NCBI GenBank assembly: GCA_963708425.1
Contig: OY970206.1
Span: 186,001-250,000, forward strand
Length of the DNA stretch: 64,000 nucleotides
Direction of reading: 5' to 3'
Source: JACMNW01 sp963708425
GTDB lineage: Bacteria; Pseudomonadota; Alphaproteobacteria; Rhodobacterales; Rhodobacteraceae
The first letter of the stretch is position 1; each line of letters opens with the position of its first letter. A program made the position numbers and the translations under genes. This document shows, in pieces, positions 16,815 through 25,304 of this stretch. Below the pieces are notes generated by a model. It did not search any database. It saw nothing but the letters and a program-made list of their open reading frames with translations, and was not told where the DNA came from.

Positions 16815-17549
16815 ATGGTATATTCGTATACACGAGGGCCGACGGGCACGGCGCGCGGGGGCAAGGCACCGGATGGCGATGGCTTGCGGTTTGCCGCCGT
16901 TCGCGAAGTTCGGGCCTATTGGGAAGCGCTGCGGGATGATCAAGACCTGCCGCGTCGTGAACAGATCAACCCGCGCGGTATGGCGGGGGCGCTGCATCAG
17001 GTGTTCATGGCGGAACGTGTGGCACCGGGGCTGGCGCGGTTTCGGCTTGCGGGGATGGACATCAACGATCTGATGGGCATGGAAGTGCGGGGCATGCCAA
17101 TCTCGACGATGTTTGATCCGGGCGCACGTGCGCGTCTGGCGGAGCTGTTGGAAAAGGTTGTGGCGAACCGGACGATCGTGGAATTAGATCTGGAGGCGGA
17201 TCGCGGCATTGGACGCCCGGCATTGCAAGCGCGGCTTTTGTTGCTGCCGTTGCAGGGCAATGCGGGCGAGGCGGATTTGATTCTTGGGTGTCTTGCTTGT
17301 GAAGGCCAGATTGGCCGCGCGCCGCGCAGGTTTGTGATTGCGCGTGCCGTGGAGGTTGTGGTTGCGGTGCGGCACGAGGTTGCACCGCGAATGGGTTCGG
17401 CATTGCCAACGGCGGCCGCCAGGTCTTTTGAGGCGCGGCCGATGCCAAAGCTGGTGGCAGTACTGGCAGAGTCTAAATCACCTCGGTTTGAGGGTGCGCT
17501 TTCGCTAAGCAGGCCACTGCACTTGCGTCTGGTTGGGCAGGACAGTTGA
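16815..17549 (+). CDS. PAS_5 domain protein
   Basis: This 244-residue soluble protein matches the PAS_5 pattern (PF07310) of alphaproteobacteria: REVRAYWEALRDDQDLPRREQINPRGM, read in two halves, then FMAERVAPGLARFRLAGMDINDLMGMEVRGMP. The family has a PAS-like fold and no output domain. Its ligand is unknown. The C-terminal third has no recognisable domain. Start ATG at 16815 follows GAGGG. It is followed by a bidirectional terminator shared with the DAHP synthase gene. Confidence 0.8.
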   Translation: MVYSYTRGPTGTARGGKAPDGDGLRFAAVREVRAYWEALRDDQDLPRREQINPRGMAGALHQVFMAERVAPGLARFRLAGMDINDLMGMEVRGMPISTMFDPGARARLAELLEKVVANRTIVELDLEADRGIGRPALQARLLLLPLQGNAGEADLILGCLACEGQIGRAPRRFVIARAVEVVVAVRHEVAPRMGSALPTAAARSFEARPMPKLVAVLAESKSPRFEGALSLSRPLHLRLVGQDS

Positions 17550-17555
17550 AACGAA

Positions 17556-17581
17556 AAAGGCGGCTCGTTGGAGCCGCCTTT
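17556..17581. terminator. bidirectional terminator between PAS_5 gene and DAHP synthase
   Basis: An 11-bp perfect stem (AAAGGCGGCTC/GAGCCGCCTTT) with a GTTG loop has A-rich sequence on the left and TTTCTTGT on the right. It lies between two convergent stop codons and can act on both strands. Confidence 0.85.
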
Positions 17582-17599
17582 CTTGTAACCTGTGGGGCC

Positions 17600-18970
17600 T
17601 TACAGCGCGATGCGGCGAGAGGCATCACGCAGGGATGACAGCTCTTCCGCCACTAGAAATGCCAATTCCAGCGACTGCGAGGCGTTCAGGCGCGGGTCGC
17701 ATGCGGTATGATAACGGTCTGACAGATCTTCGTCCGTTACGGCGCGTAGGCCGCCGGTGCATTCGGTGACATCCTTGCCAGTCATTTCAAAGTGGACGCC
17801 ACCCGGGACGGTACTTTCCGATTTGTGGATGGCGAAGAACTCGCGCACTTCGCGCAGAACGCTATCAAACTGGCGTGTTTTGTATCCGGTTGAGGACTTA
17901 ATGGTGTTGCCATGCATCGGGTCACAGGACCAGACGACGTTGGCGCCTTCTTCGCGCACGGCTTTGATCAGGCGCGGCAGGTTTTCACCGACTTTGCCTG
18001 CACCAAAGCGGGCGATCAGGGTCAGACGACCCGCTTCGTTTTGTGGGTTTAGCTTGGCCATCAGCACCTTGAGGTCTTCCGCCGTGGTGGTGGGACCGCA
18101 TTTCAGGCCAATCGGATTTAACACGCCGCGCGCGAATTCGACATGCGCGCCATCGGGTTGGCGGGTGCGATCGCCGATCCAGATCATGTGACCGGAACCG
18201 GCGACGTTTTGGCCAGTCAGGCTATCTACCCGGCACAGCGCCTCTTCATATTCCAGCAGCAGCGATTCGTGGCTGGTGTAGAAATCGACGGTGCTAAGCG
18301 AATGGGCGGTATCGGCGTTCACACCAGCGGCAGTCATGAAATCGAGCGCATCTGAGATGCGGTTCGACAGTTCGCGGTAACGTTCGGCCTTGTCGTGTTC
18401 GGCGAAACCCAGCGTCCAGGAATGGACGCGATGGATGTCGGCGAAACCGCCGGTTGAAAATGCACGCAGCAGGTTGAGCGATGCGGCGGCTTGGGTGTAA
18501 GCCTCTAGCATGCGCTGGGGATCGGGTTTGCGCGCCTCGATTGTGGCCTCGAAGCGGTGGATGATGTCGCCGCGGTAGGATGGCAGTTCGACACCGTCGA
18601 TTACTTCGGTTGGGGCGGAGCGGGGTTTGGCGAACTGGCCTGCCATGCGGCCAACCTTTATGACCGGCACTTTCGCGCCATAGGTCAGGACGACTGCCAT
18701 TTGCAGCATGACGCGGAAGGTGTCGCGGATGTTATCGGCCGAGAATTCGGCGAAGCTTTCGGCGCAGTCGCCGCCTTGCAGCAAGAATGCCTTGCCTTCA
18801 CCAGCCAGTGCCAGTTGCTTTTTCAGCTTGCGCGCCTCACCGGCGAAAACCAGCGGCGGATACTTTGCAAGCTGCGCCTCGGCAGCATTTAGTGCCGCTG
18901 CATCTGGGTAATCTGGCATCTGAACGCGTGGTTTGGCGCGCCAGTCTGATTTGCTCCAGCCCTTGGTCAT
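17600..18970 (-). CDS. aroG: class II DAHP synthase
   Basis: This 456-residue enzyme condenses phosphoenolpyruvate and erythrose 4-phosphate to DAHP, the first shikimate step. Class II (plant/AroA-II type) motifs are plain: LLQGGDCAESFAEF, VIKVGRMAGQFAKPRS, VWSCDPMHGNT, and late GGVHFEMTGKDVTEC. The length is typical for the class. The start at 18970 (MTKGWSKSDWRAKP) is preceded by GGAGAAG. A longer in-frame reading of 36 residues lacks homology. It is divergent from the GlxA-type regulator. Confidence 0.94.
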   Translation of the reverse strand: MTKGWSKSDWRAKPRVQMPDYPDAAALNAAEAQLAKYPPLVFAGEARKLKKQLALAGEGKAFLLQGGDCAESFAEFSADNIRDTFRVMLQMAVVLTYGAKVPVIKVGRMAGQFAKPRSAPTEVIDGVELPSYRGDIIHRFEATIEARKPDPQRMLEAYTQAAASLNLLRAFSTGGFADIHRVHSWTLGFAEHDKAERYRELSNRISDALDFMTAAGVNADTAHSLSTVDFYTSHESLLLEYEEALCRVDSLTGQNVAGSGHMIWIGDRTRQPDGAHVEFARGVLNPIGLKCGPTTTAEDLKVLMAKLNPQNEAGRLTLIARFGAGKVGENLPRLIKAVREEGANVVWSCDPMHGNTIKSSTGYKTRQFDSVLREVREFFAIHKSESTVPGGVHFEMTGKDVTECTGGLRAVTDEDLSDRYHTACDPRLNASQSLELAFLVAEELSSLRDASRRIAL

Positions 18971-19122
18971 GGGTCTTCTCCGCAATTGTCGATGTTGCGC
19001 GCGGTATACGGAACGCGGACGGGCTTGCAAAGGGCGAAAGGCGCGAAGACCTATGCGAATACCCTTGCAGACCGGCAAAATTCCTGTTTCGGTGCGCCTT
19101 ATACGACATAAAAGGTCGCAAG

Positions 19123-20142
19123 ATGCTTACGACGCAGCGCAAGGCCACGCATATCAGTAAAACTGACACGCCGCGGCGGTTCGTTTTTCTGCTGCTGGAC
19201 CAGTTTACCATGCTGTCGTTCGCCTGCGCGATTGAACCGCTGCGGCTGGCCAATCTGGTGATGGGATATCCTGTATATCGCTGGTCGCTGGCAGGTGAAG
19301 GCGGCAAGGAAGCCATTTGCTCGAACGGCGCGTCATTTCGGCTGGATATGGGTCTGGATGAGGTGGACCGCGAAGACATGCTGATGGTCTGCGGCGGGGT
19401 TGATATTCAACGATCAACCACGCGGGCAGTGGTGGGGTGGTTGCGCCGGGAATCGCGCCGTGGGGTGACGATTGGCGGCATGTGTACGGGGGCCTACGCG
19501 CTGGCCAAGGCCGGGTTGCTGGATGGCAAGAAGGCGACGATCCACTGGGAAAACCAGGACGGGTTTCTGGAAGAGTTTGAGGATGTGCGGCTGACGAAAT
19601 CGGTATTCGTGGTTGATGGCAACCGGATGACGACGGCAGGTGGCACATCGTCGATTGACCTGATGCTGAAGATCATCGCCAACGATCTGGGCGAGGATAC
19701 AGCCAATAACGTAGCCGATCTGCTGATTTATTCGACCATCCGCACGGATCAGGATACGCAGCGGTTGTCTATTCCGACGCGCATTGGGGTGCGGCATCCG
19801 AAATTGAGCCAAGTTATCCAGATGATGGAGGGCAACATCGAAGAACCGATGAGCCCTGCCGATCTGGCCGAAGAAGTGGGCATGTCGACGCGGCAACTGG
19901 AGCGGTTGTTCCGGCGCTATTTGAACCGTAGCCCGAAGCGGTACTACATGGAATTGCGCTTGCTGAAAGCGCGCAATCTGCTGATGCAGACGGATATGAG
20001 TGTGATCAACGTGGCGCTGGCCTGCGGTTTTGCCAGCCCATCGCATTTTTCAAAGTGCTACCGGGCACATTACAACACCACACCTTACCGCGAGCGGGGG
20101 ACGCAAGGCGGGGTTGGGCTGGGTGTGCGGTTGTCGATTTAG
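19123..20142 (+). CDS. GlxA-family AraC-type transcriptional regulator
   Basis: This 339-residue regulator has an N-terminal class I glutamine amidotransferase-like domain (FVFLLLDQFTMLSFACAIEPLR to about residue 200, Cys121 in GGMCTGAYALA) and a C-terminal AraC double helix-turn-helix (MSPADLAEEVGMSTRQLERL and VALACGFASPSHFSKCYR). The layout is that of GlxA, GbdR and CdhR, which sense amino acids or quaternary amines. GbdR controls glycine betaine and dimethylglycine breakdown in Pseudomonas. A dimethylglycine/sarcosine dehydrogenase-like gene lies at 27.7 kb here, but no direct link is shown. The start at 19123 has AAAGG upstream. Its stop overlaps the convergent sugar dehydrogenase by 4 bp. 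Confidence 0.88.
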   Translation: MLTTQRKATHISKTDTPRRFVFLLLDQFTMLSFACAIEPLRLANLVMGYPVYRWSLAGEGGKEAICSNGASFRLDMGLDEVDREDMLMVCGGVDIQRSTTRAVVGWLRRESRRGVTIGGMCTGAYALAKAGLLDGKKATIHWENQDGFLEEFEDVRLTKSVFVVDGNRMTTAGGTSSIDLMLKIIANDLGEDTANNVADLLIYSTIRTDQDTQRLSIPTRIGVRHPKLSQVIQMMEGNIEEPMSPADLAEEVGMSTRQLERLFRRYLNRSPKRYYMELRLLKARNLLMQTDMSVINVALACGFASPSHFSKCYRAHYNTTPYRERGTQGGVGLGVRLSI

Positions 20143-21260
20143 TCTGGCGATCTGGCCATTCGGTAAACCGCGCCATCGACCACTGACAGAAACCAGATTG
20201 ATCCGTCGGGCGCTTGGCGTACATCGCGGACGCGGCTGGTTTCGCGGGCAGTGATCGCCTCTTCGGCATAGCCGTTGTCGGGATCAAGGCGGGCGATGTA
20301 GTTGAATTTCAAGCTGCCGGTGAAGACATCACCTTGCCATTCGGGAAACATGTCTCCGCTGTAAAACATCAGGCCAGAGGGCGCGATGGACGGATCCCAG
20401 TAGTGAACAGGTTGTTCTAGCCCGGGTGCCGAGGTGCCGATGCCAAGTTTGCTGTCGTCATAATCTTTGCCGTAGGCGATAATAGGCCATCCGTAATTCT
20501 TGCCCTCTTCAACACGGTTCAGTTCGTCGCCGCCTTGCGCGCCGTGTTCGACCACCCATAGCTGGCCGTTGGCATCGAGCGCAGCACCTTGAGGGTTGCG
20601 GTGGCCCAGTGAATGCAGGCCGGGAAGTGACGAGGTGTCATCAGGCCCGATTGGCAGACCATCGCGAAAGAAATTCAGCACTTTGCCTTCGGCGCGGGTC
20701 GGGTCTTGCGCCAGATCGGGCGTGCCGCGTTCGCCTGCCGTCAGAAAGATCGTGCCATCCGGTGCCTCGACGATCCGCGAGCCGAAGTGACGCCCGCCTT
20801 TGCCGCCGACCGGGGCGGAAAAAAGCGTGGTGAAATTAGCAAGTTGGCCATCGTCAGTCAGCGTGCCGCGCCCCATGGCCGTGCCTGCGCCACCTTTTTG
20901 CGGTTCTGAGAAGCTAAGGAAAACTTCGCGGCTTTGGGCGAAGTCGCGCGGGATCATCACGTCGAGCAGGCCGCCCTGCCCTCTTGAATAGACCTTTGGC
21001 AGACCCGTTATTTGTTGGCCCTTTCCACCCCCTGATGGAAACATTTGTAGTCGGCCAGCGCGTTCGGTTACAAGAAATCGACCGTCGGGAAGAAACGCCA
21101 GACCCCATGGCTCATCCAGCCCCCCGGCCATGGTGGTTATTTCTACGTTTCCAATCGACGTTTTCGTCGTGCTGTCAGCACGGCTAAGGTTTGGAAAAGC
21201 TGTCGCTAATATCGAAACAATGACACCGAAAGCCCTGCACTTGTACGAAAAGAAAGACAT
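20139..21260 (-). CDS. PQQ-dependent sugar dehydrogenase (YliI/Asd family), exported
   Basis: This 373-residue protein has a signal peptide (MSFFSYKCRAFGVIVSILATAFPNLSRA) and a six-bladed propeller of the soluble aldose sugar dehydrogenase family. Conserved segments are GGLDEPWGLAFLPDGRFLVTERAGRL, read in two parts, LGHRNPQGAALDANGQLWVVEHG and VEEGKNYGWP. These residues hold PQQ and calcium in YliI-type enzymes. It should oxidise aldoses in the periplasm. No PQQ biosynthesis gene is in the window. GGAGGAAAG precedes the start at 21260. It is divergent from the liv-type operon. Confidence 0.87.
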   Translation of the reverse strand: MSFFSYKCRAFGVIVSILATAFPNLSRADSTTKTSIGNVEITTMAGGLDEPWGLAFLPDGRFLVTERAGRLQMFPSGGGKGQQITGLPKVYSRGQGGLLDVMIPRDFAQSREVFLSFSEPQKGGAGTAMGRGTLTDDGQLANFTTLFSAPVGGKGGRHFGSRIVEAPDGTIFLTAGERGTPDLAQDPTRAEGKVLNFFRDGLPIGPDDTSSLPGLHSLGHRNPQGAALDANGQLWVVEHGAQGGDELNRVEEGKNYGWPIIAYGKDYDDSKLGIGTSAPGLEQPVHYWDPSIAPSGLMFYSGDMFPEWQGDVFTGSLKFNYIARLDPDNGYAEEAITARETSRVRDVRQAPDGSIWFLSVVDGAVYRMARSPD

Positions 21261-21313
21261 CTTTCCTCCACCGATTGTATAAGTCGTGAACAGCATAGCA
21301 TTCCCGGTTGAGG

Positions 21314-21344
21314 TTGCGCGACGCCTTTGATCTGGGTCGCGCAA
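21314..21344. repeat. 9-bp inverted repeat in the divergent sugar dehydrogenase / liv region
   Basis: TTGCGCGAC (21314-21322) and GTCGCGCAA (21336-21344) are perfect inverted copies with a 13-bp gap. They sit in the 223-bp space between two divergent genes, 140 bp before the liv binding-protein start. They could be an operator or a weak RNA stem. I know no regulator for this sequence. Confidence 0.4.
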
Positions 21345-21483
21345 AGTTGACCCCGCGTCATTTACTTTAAGGCCGGGACTGAGCGGTTTGCGATTGCTGG
21401 CGAGGCGATTTATGACGCTTTTCTTTTGTATCCACCCGCTTTAGGTTCGCGCACAGGATTTCGATCCAACATGGGAGAGACCA

Positions 21484-22674
21484 ATGAAAAAACTACTTAT
21501 GGCTTCGGCTGTCACCGCGCTGATAGCGGGTGCCGCACATGCGGAAGACATCAAACTGGGGATTGTGATCGGCTTTACCGGCCCGATTGAATCGTTGACC
21601 GGATCAATGGCTGCTGCTGCCGAAATGGCGATGGCGGAAGTTACCGCATCGGGCAAACTGCTGGGCGGTTCAACCGTCACTGGCGTTCGCGGCGATTCCA
21701 CTTGCGGCGATTCTGCTGCTGGCACGGCTGCAGCCGAACGCGTTGTCACAGCCGACGGCGTTAAAGGCATTGTGGGCGGCGACTGTTCCGGTGTGACCGG
21801 CGCAATTCTGCAAAACGTGGCGCGCCCGAACGGCATCGTTATGGTTTCGCCATCGGCAACCTCGCCCGCGCTGACTGCGGCAGAAGATGATGGCCTGTTC
21901 TTCCGCACTGCACCTTCGGATGCGCGCGAAGGCGAAGTCATGGCCGACATTCTGGTCGAAAAAGGCATCAAGTCGATTGCGCTGACCTATACCAACAATG
22001 ACTACGGCAAGGGTCTGGCCGACGCGATTGCAACGTCGTTCACTGCCAAGGGTGGCGTGGTCACGATCAACGCAAGCCACGAAGACGGCAAGGCAGACTA
22101 TGCTGCAGAAGTGGCGGCTTTGGCTGCTGCTGGCGGCGATCTGCTGGTTGTTGCGGGCTATCTTGATCAGGGCGGCAAGGGCATCATCCAGAATTCGCTT
22201 GATACGGGTGCCTTCACGACGTTCGGCTTGCCAGGCGGCATGGTTGGCGACAACCTGCCATTGGCTATCGGCGCGCCGCTTGATGGGTCTTATGGCCAAG
22301 TTGCACAGTCGGACTCGGCCGGGGCGGCGATCATGGTGGAGATGGGCAAAGCGGCGGCAACCCCGTTTGACTCAACCTCGCCCTACACGATGGAATCCTA
22401 TGACGCAGCTGCGTTGATGATGCTTGCGATGCAGGCCGCCGGGTCGTCTGATCCGAAGGTCTACAAAGAAAAGATCATGGACATTGCTAATGCGCCGGGC
22501 GAAAAAATCCTGCCCGGCGAGTTGGGCAAGGCGCTTGATCTGATCGCGGCAGGCACCGACATCGACTATGACGGCGCATCGGGTGTCGAGCTGATTGGAC
22601 CGGGCGAAAGCGCCGGGCGTTACCGCCAATTCGAAGTCAAGGGCGGCAAGTACGAAACCGTTACCTTCCGTTGA
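21484..22674 (+). CDS. branched-chain amino acid-type ABC transporter binding protein
   Basis: This 396-residue protein begins with a signal peptide (MKKLLMASAVTALIAGAAHA) and has the type I periplasmic binding fold of the LivJ/LivK family (IKLGIVIGFTGPIESLTGSM). Ligand loop residues occur in SPSATSPALT and TYTNNDYGKGLAD. Family members bind leucine, other amino acids, urea, amides or aromatic acids. The substrate cannot be assigned by sequence alone. GGGAGAG precedes the start. A strong hairpin separates it from the downstream ATPases and permeases. Confidence 0.9.
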   Translation: MKKLLMASAVTALIAGAAHAEDIKLGIVIGFTGPIESLTGSMAAAAEMAMAEVTASGKLLGGSTVTGVRGDSTCGDSAAGTAAAERVVTADGVKGIVGGDCSGVTGAILQNVARPNGIVMVSPSATSPALTAAEDDGLFFRTAPSDAREGEVMADILVEKGIKSIALTYTNNDYGKGLADAIATSFTAKGGVVTINASHEDGKADYAAEVAALAAAGGDLLVVAGYLDQGGKGIIQNSLDTGAFTTFGLPGGMVGDNLPLAIGAPLDGSYGQVAQSDSAGAAIMVEMGKAAATPFDSTSPYTMESYDAAALMMLAMQAAGSSDPKVYKEKIMDIANAPGEKILPGELGKALDLIAAGTDIDYDGASGVELIGPGESAGRYRQFEVKGGKYETVTFR

Positions 22675-22695
22675 TCGGTATGGTCTGATGAAATT

Positions 22696-22728
22696 GCAAC
22701 GGCCCGGGCGAACTGCCCGGGCCGTTGC
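22696..22728 (+). terminator. strong intercistronic hairpin after the liv-type binding protein
   Basis: A perfect 14-bp stem (GCAACGGCCCGGGC/GCCCGGGCCGTTGC) with a 5-nt loop lies 22 bp after the stop. No T-tract follows, so partial termination or mRNA protection of the binding-protein message is more likely than full termination. Confidence 0.65.
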
Positions 22729-22799
22729 CACAGTAGAACCTGCACGGGCGGCCCGTTTTAGGGCGGTGAAATGAGGCGGGTCTTGCAGGGGAAATACAT

Positions 22800-23591
22800 A
22801 TGATTGGTGTCGAAAACCTGCATAAGCACTTCGGTGGCTTTCGGGCCGTTGATGGGGCGACGTTGCAGATTGAAACCGGGTCCATCACGGGGTTGATCGG
22901 GCCGAACGGCGCGGGGAAAACCACGCTGTTCAATGTGGTCGCGGGTCGCCTGCCGCCGACATCTGGTCGCGTGACGATGGACGGCGAAGATATCACCGGG
23001 CTGCCGCCGCATCAGTTGTTCGCCAAAGGCCTACTGCGCACGTTTCAGATCGCGCATGAATTTTCATCGATGACGGTGCGGGAAAACCTGATGATGGTTC
23101 CCGAAAACCAATCGGGCGAAAGCCTGATGAATGCGTTCTTTCGGCGCAAAGCGGTTGCCGCCGAAGAGCGCCGCATCCGCGAAAAGGCCGATGAGGTTTT
23201 GGAGTTTCTGACCATCAGCCATCTGGCCAATCAGCGGGCCGGCAACATCTCGGGCGGTCAAAAAAAGCTGCTGGAACTTGGGCGCACCATGATGGTGGAC
23301 GCCAAGGTGGTGTTTCTGGATGAGGTCGGCGCGGGGGTGAACCGCACACTGCTGAACACCATTGGCGACGCGATCATTCGGTTGAACAAGGAACGCGGCT
23401 ATACGTTTTGTGTGATTGAACATGATATGGATTTCATCGGGCGCTTGTGCAACCCGGTGATCTGCATGGCCGAGGGCAAGGTTTTGGCGCAAGGCACCGT
23501 CGACGAAGTGAAGAACGACGAACGGGTGATCGAGGCGTATCTGGGCACCGGGTTGAAGAACAAGGTGAAGGAGGGAGCCGCCCATGGCTGA
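22800..23591 (+). CDS. ABC transporter ATPase, LivG type
   Basis: This 263-residue ATPase has Walker A GLIGPNGAGKTTLFN, signature NISGGQKKLLELGR and a C-terminal LivG extension. The Walker B segment reads VVFLDEVGAGVNRTL: the catalytic Glu is present but the usual Pro after it is Val. It pairs with the LivF-type ATPase to drive import. It overlaps that gene by 8 bp (23584-23591). The order binding protein, LivG, LivF, LivH, LivM is one of the standard arrangements. Confidence 0.93.
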   Translation: MIGVENLHKHFGGFRAVDGATLQIETGSITGLIGPNGAGKTTLFNVVAGRLPPTSGRVTMDGEDITGLPPHQLFAKGLLRTFQIAHEFSSMTVRENLMMVPENQSGESLMNAFFRRKAVAAEERRIREKADEVLEFLTISHLANQRAGNISGGQKKLLELGRTMMVDAKVVFLDEVGAGVNRTLLNTIGDAIIRLNKERGYTFCVIEHDMDFIGRLCNPVICMAEGKVLAQGTVDEVKNDERVIEAYLGTGLKNKVKEGAAHG

Positions 23592-24294
23592 CCCCTTTTT
23601 GATTGGCGAGGCGATGACGGGGGGCTATGGCCCGGTCGATATTCTGCACGCCTGCACCATTGCCGTGAACAAGGGCGAGATTGCCGTGATTGTTGGTCCT
23701 AATGGGGCTGGCAAATCCACCGCGATGAAGGCGGTCTTTGGCATGTTGAAGCTGCGCGGCGGGCGGGTGTTGTTGGAGGGCGAGGATATTACCGCACTTT
23801 CGCCACAAGCGCGGGTGGCAAAGGGCATGGCGTTTGTACCGCAGACGTCGAACATCTTCACCTCAATGACCGTCGAGGAAAACCTTGAGATGGGGGCGTT
23901 TCTGCGCCGGGACGACATCCGGCAGACGATGGATCAGATTTACACCCTGTTCCCGATCTTGAAAGCCAAGCGCTATCAGGCGGCTGGGGAGTTGTCTGGT
24001 GGGCAGCGGCAGCAAGTGGCGGTGGGGCGGGCGTTGATGACGCAGCCGAAAGTTTTGATGCTGGATGAGCCGACAGCGGGCGTATCGCCGATTGTGATGG
24101 ATGAATTGTTTGACCGCATTATCGAGGTGGCGCGATCTGGTATCTCCATCCTGATGGTGGAACAGAACGCCCGGCAAGCGCTTGATATTGCGGATAAAGG
24201 CTACGTTCTGGTGCAGGGGGCTAATCGGTTTACTGACACCGGCAAAGCGCTACTCGGGGACCCCGAGGTTCGCCGTTCTTTCCTCGGGGGTTGA
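23584..24294 (+). CDS. ABC transporter ATPase, LivF type
   Basis: This 236-residue ATPase has Walker A VIVGPNGAGKSTAMKA, signature GELSGGQRQQVAVGRAL and Walker B VLMLDEPTAGVSP. The aromatic D-loop region and H-loop (ILMVEQNAR) are typical of LivF, which has Q in place of the switch His. It forms a heterodimer with the LivG-type subunit. Its start lies inside the upstream gene with AAGGAGG as Shine-Dalgarno, and the LivH-type gene begins 3 bp after its stop. Confidence 0.94.
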   Translation: MADPFLIGEAMTGGYGPVDILHACTIAVNKGEIAVIVGPNGAGKSTAMKAVFGMLKLRGGRVLLEGEDITALSPQARVAKGMAFVPQTSNIFTSMTVEENLEMGAFLRRDDIRQTMDQIYTLFPILKAKRYQAAGELSGGQRQQVAVGRALMTQPKVLMLDEPTAGVSPIVMDELFDRIIEVARSGISILMVEQNARQALDIADKGYVLVQGANRFTDTGKALLGDPEVRRSFLGG

Positions 24295-24297
24295 CGC

Positions 24298-25302
24298 ATG
24301 GATTTCCTGAACGCCCTTGTGGCCTTTCTTAACTTCGTCTTCATCCCCGGTCTTGCCTATGGATCACAGCTGGCCATTGGGGCGCTTGGGGTGACGCTGA
24401 TCTTTTCGATCCTGCGGTTTTCCAACTTTGCGCATGGCGACACGATGGCGTTCGGCACCATGTGTTCGATCATGATTACCTGGTGGTTTCAGTCGATGGG
24501 CATCAGCTTTGGTCCATTGCCGACCGCGCTGCTGGCCCTGCCTTTGGCGATTTTGATCACGGCGGGCTTGCTGTTGGGCACCGATAAGCTGGTCTACAGC
24601 TTTTATCGCAAGCATAAGGCGGCACCGATTATTCTGGTGATCGTGTCGGCCGGGGTGATGTTCATCATGAACGGCCTTGTGCGATTGATCATCGGGGTGG
24701 AGGAACAAAACTTTGCCGATGGATCGCGGTTTGTTTTGGCGGCAGCGGATTTCAAGACGTGGTCTGGGTTGAATGAAGGGCTCGCGATCAAGACCACAAC
24801 GGCGGTAACGCTGGTCACTGCGGTGGTGACGGTGGCCTTGCTGTTCTGGTTTTTGCAGCGGACGCGCACTGGCAAATCCATGCGGGCGTTTTCGGATAAC
24901 GAGGATCTGGCGCTGCTGTCTGGTATCAACCCGGACCGGGTTGTGCAGGTGACCTGGATTATCGCGGCGGCGTTGGCGGTGATCGCGGGCACGCTTTATG
25001 GGTTGGACAAGTCGTTCCGGCCGTTCACCTATTTCCAGCTGCTGTTGCCGATTTTTGCGGCGGCGATTGTGGGTGGGCTAGGCTCGCCGCTTGGCGCGAT
25101 TGCCGGGGCTTTCGTGGTGGCGTTTTCCGAGGTTGTGGTGACGTATGCATGGAAGAAGGTGCTGGGTTATGCACTGCCTGCTGAATGGGCACCGGATAAT
25201 CTGACGCAATTGTTGTCAACGGATTACAAGATCGCCGTCAGTTTCTCGATCCTGATCATCGTGTTGCTGTTCATGCCCACTGGGCTGTTCAAGGGGAAAT
25301 AA
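24298..25302 (+). CDS. ABC transporter permease, LivH type
   Basis: This 334-residue polytopic protein has about eight membrane helices. It starts with FIPGLAYGSQLAIGALGVTLIFSILRFSN, split here, the LivH hallmark, and contains the cytoplasmic loop RAFSDNEDLALLSGINPDRV that contacts the ATPases. IFAAAIVGGLGSPLGAIAGA near residue 255 is also characteristic. It forms the channel with the LivM-type permease. It starts 3 bp after the LivF-type gene and ends 2 bp before the next permease. Confidence 0.93.
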   Translation: MDFLNALVAFLNFVFIPGLAYGSQLAIGALGVTLIFSILRFSNFAHGDTMAFGTMCSIMITWWFQSMGISFGPLPTALLALPLAILITAGLLLGTDKLVYSFYRKHKAAPIILVIVSAGVMFIMNGLVRLIIGVEEQNFADGSRFVLAAADFKTWSGLNEGLAIKTTTAVTLVTAVVTVALLFWFLQRTRTGKSMRAFSDNEDLALLSGINPDRVVQVTWIIAAALAVIAGTLYGLDKSFRPFTYFQLLLPIFAAAIVGGLGSPLGAIAGAFVVAFSEVVVTYAWKKVLGYALPAEWAPDNLTQLLSTDYKIAVSFSILIIVLLFMPTGLFKGK

Positions 25303-25304
25303 CC

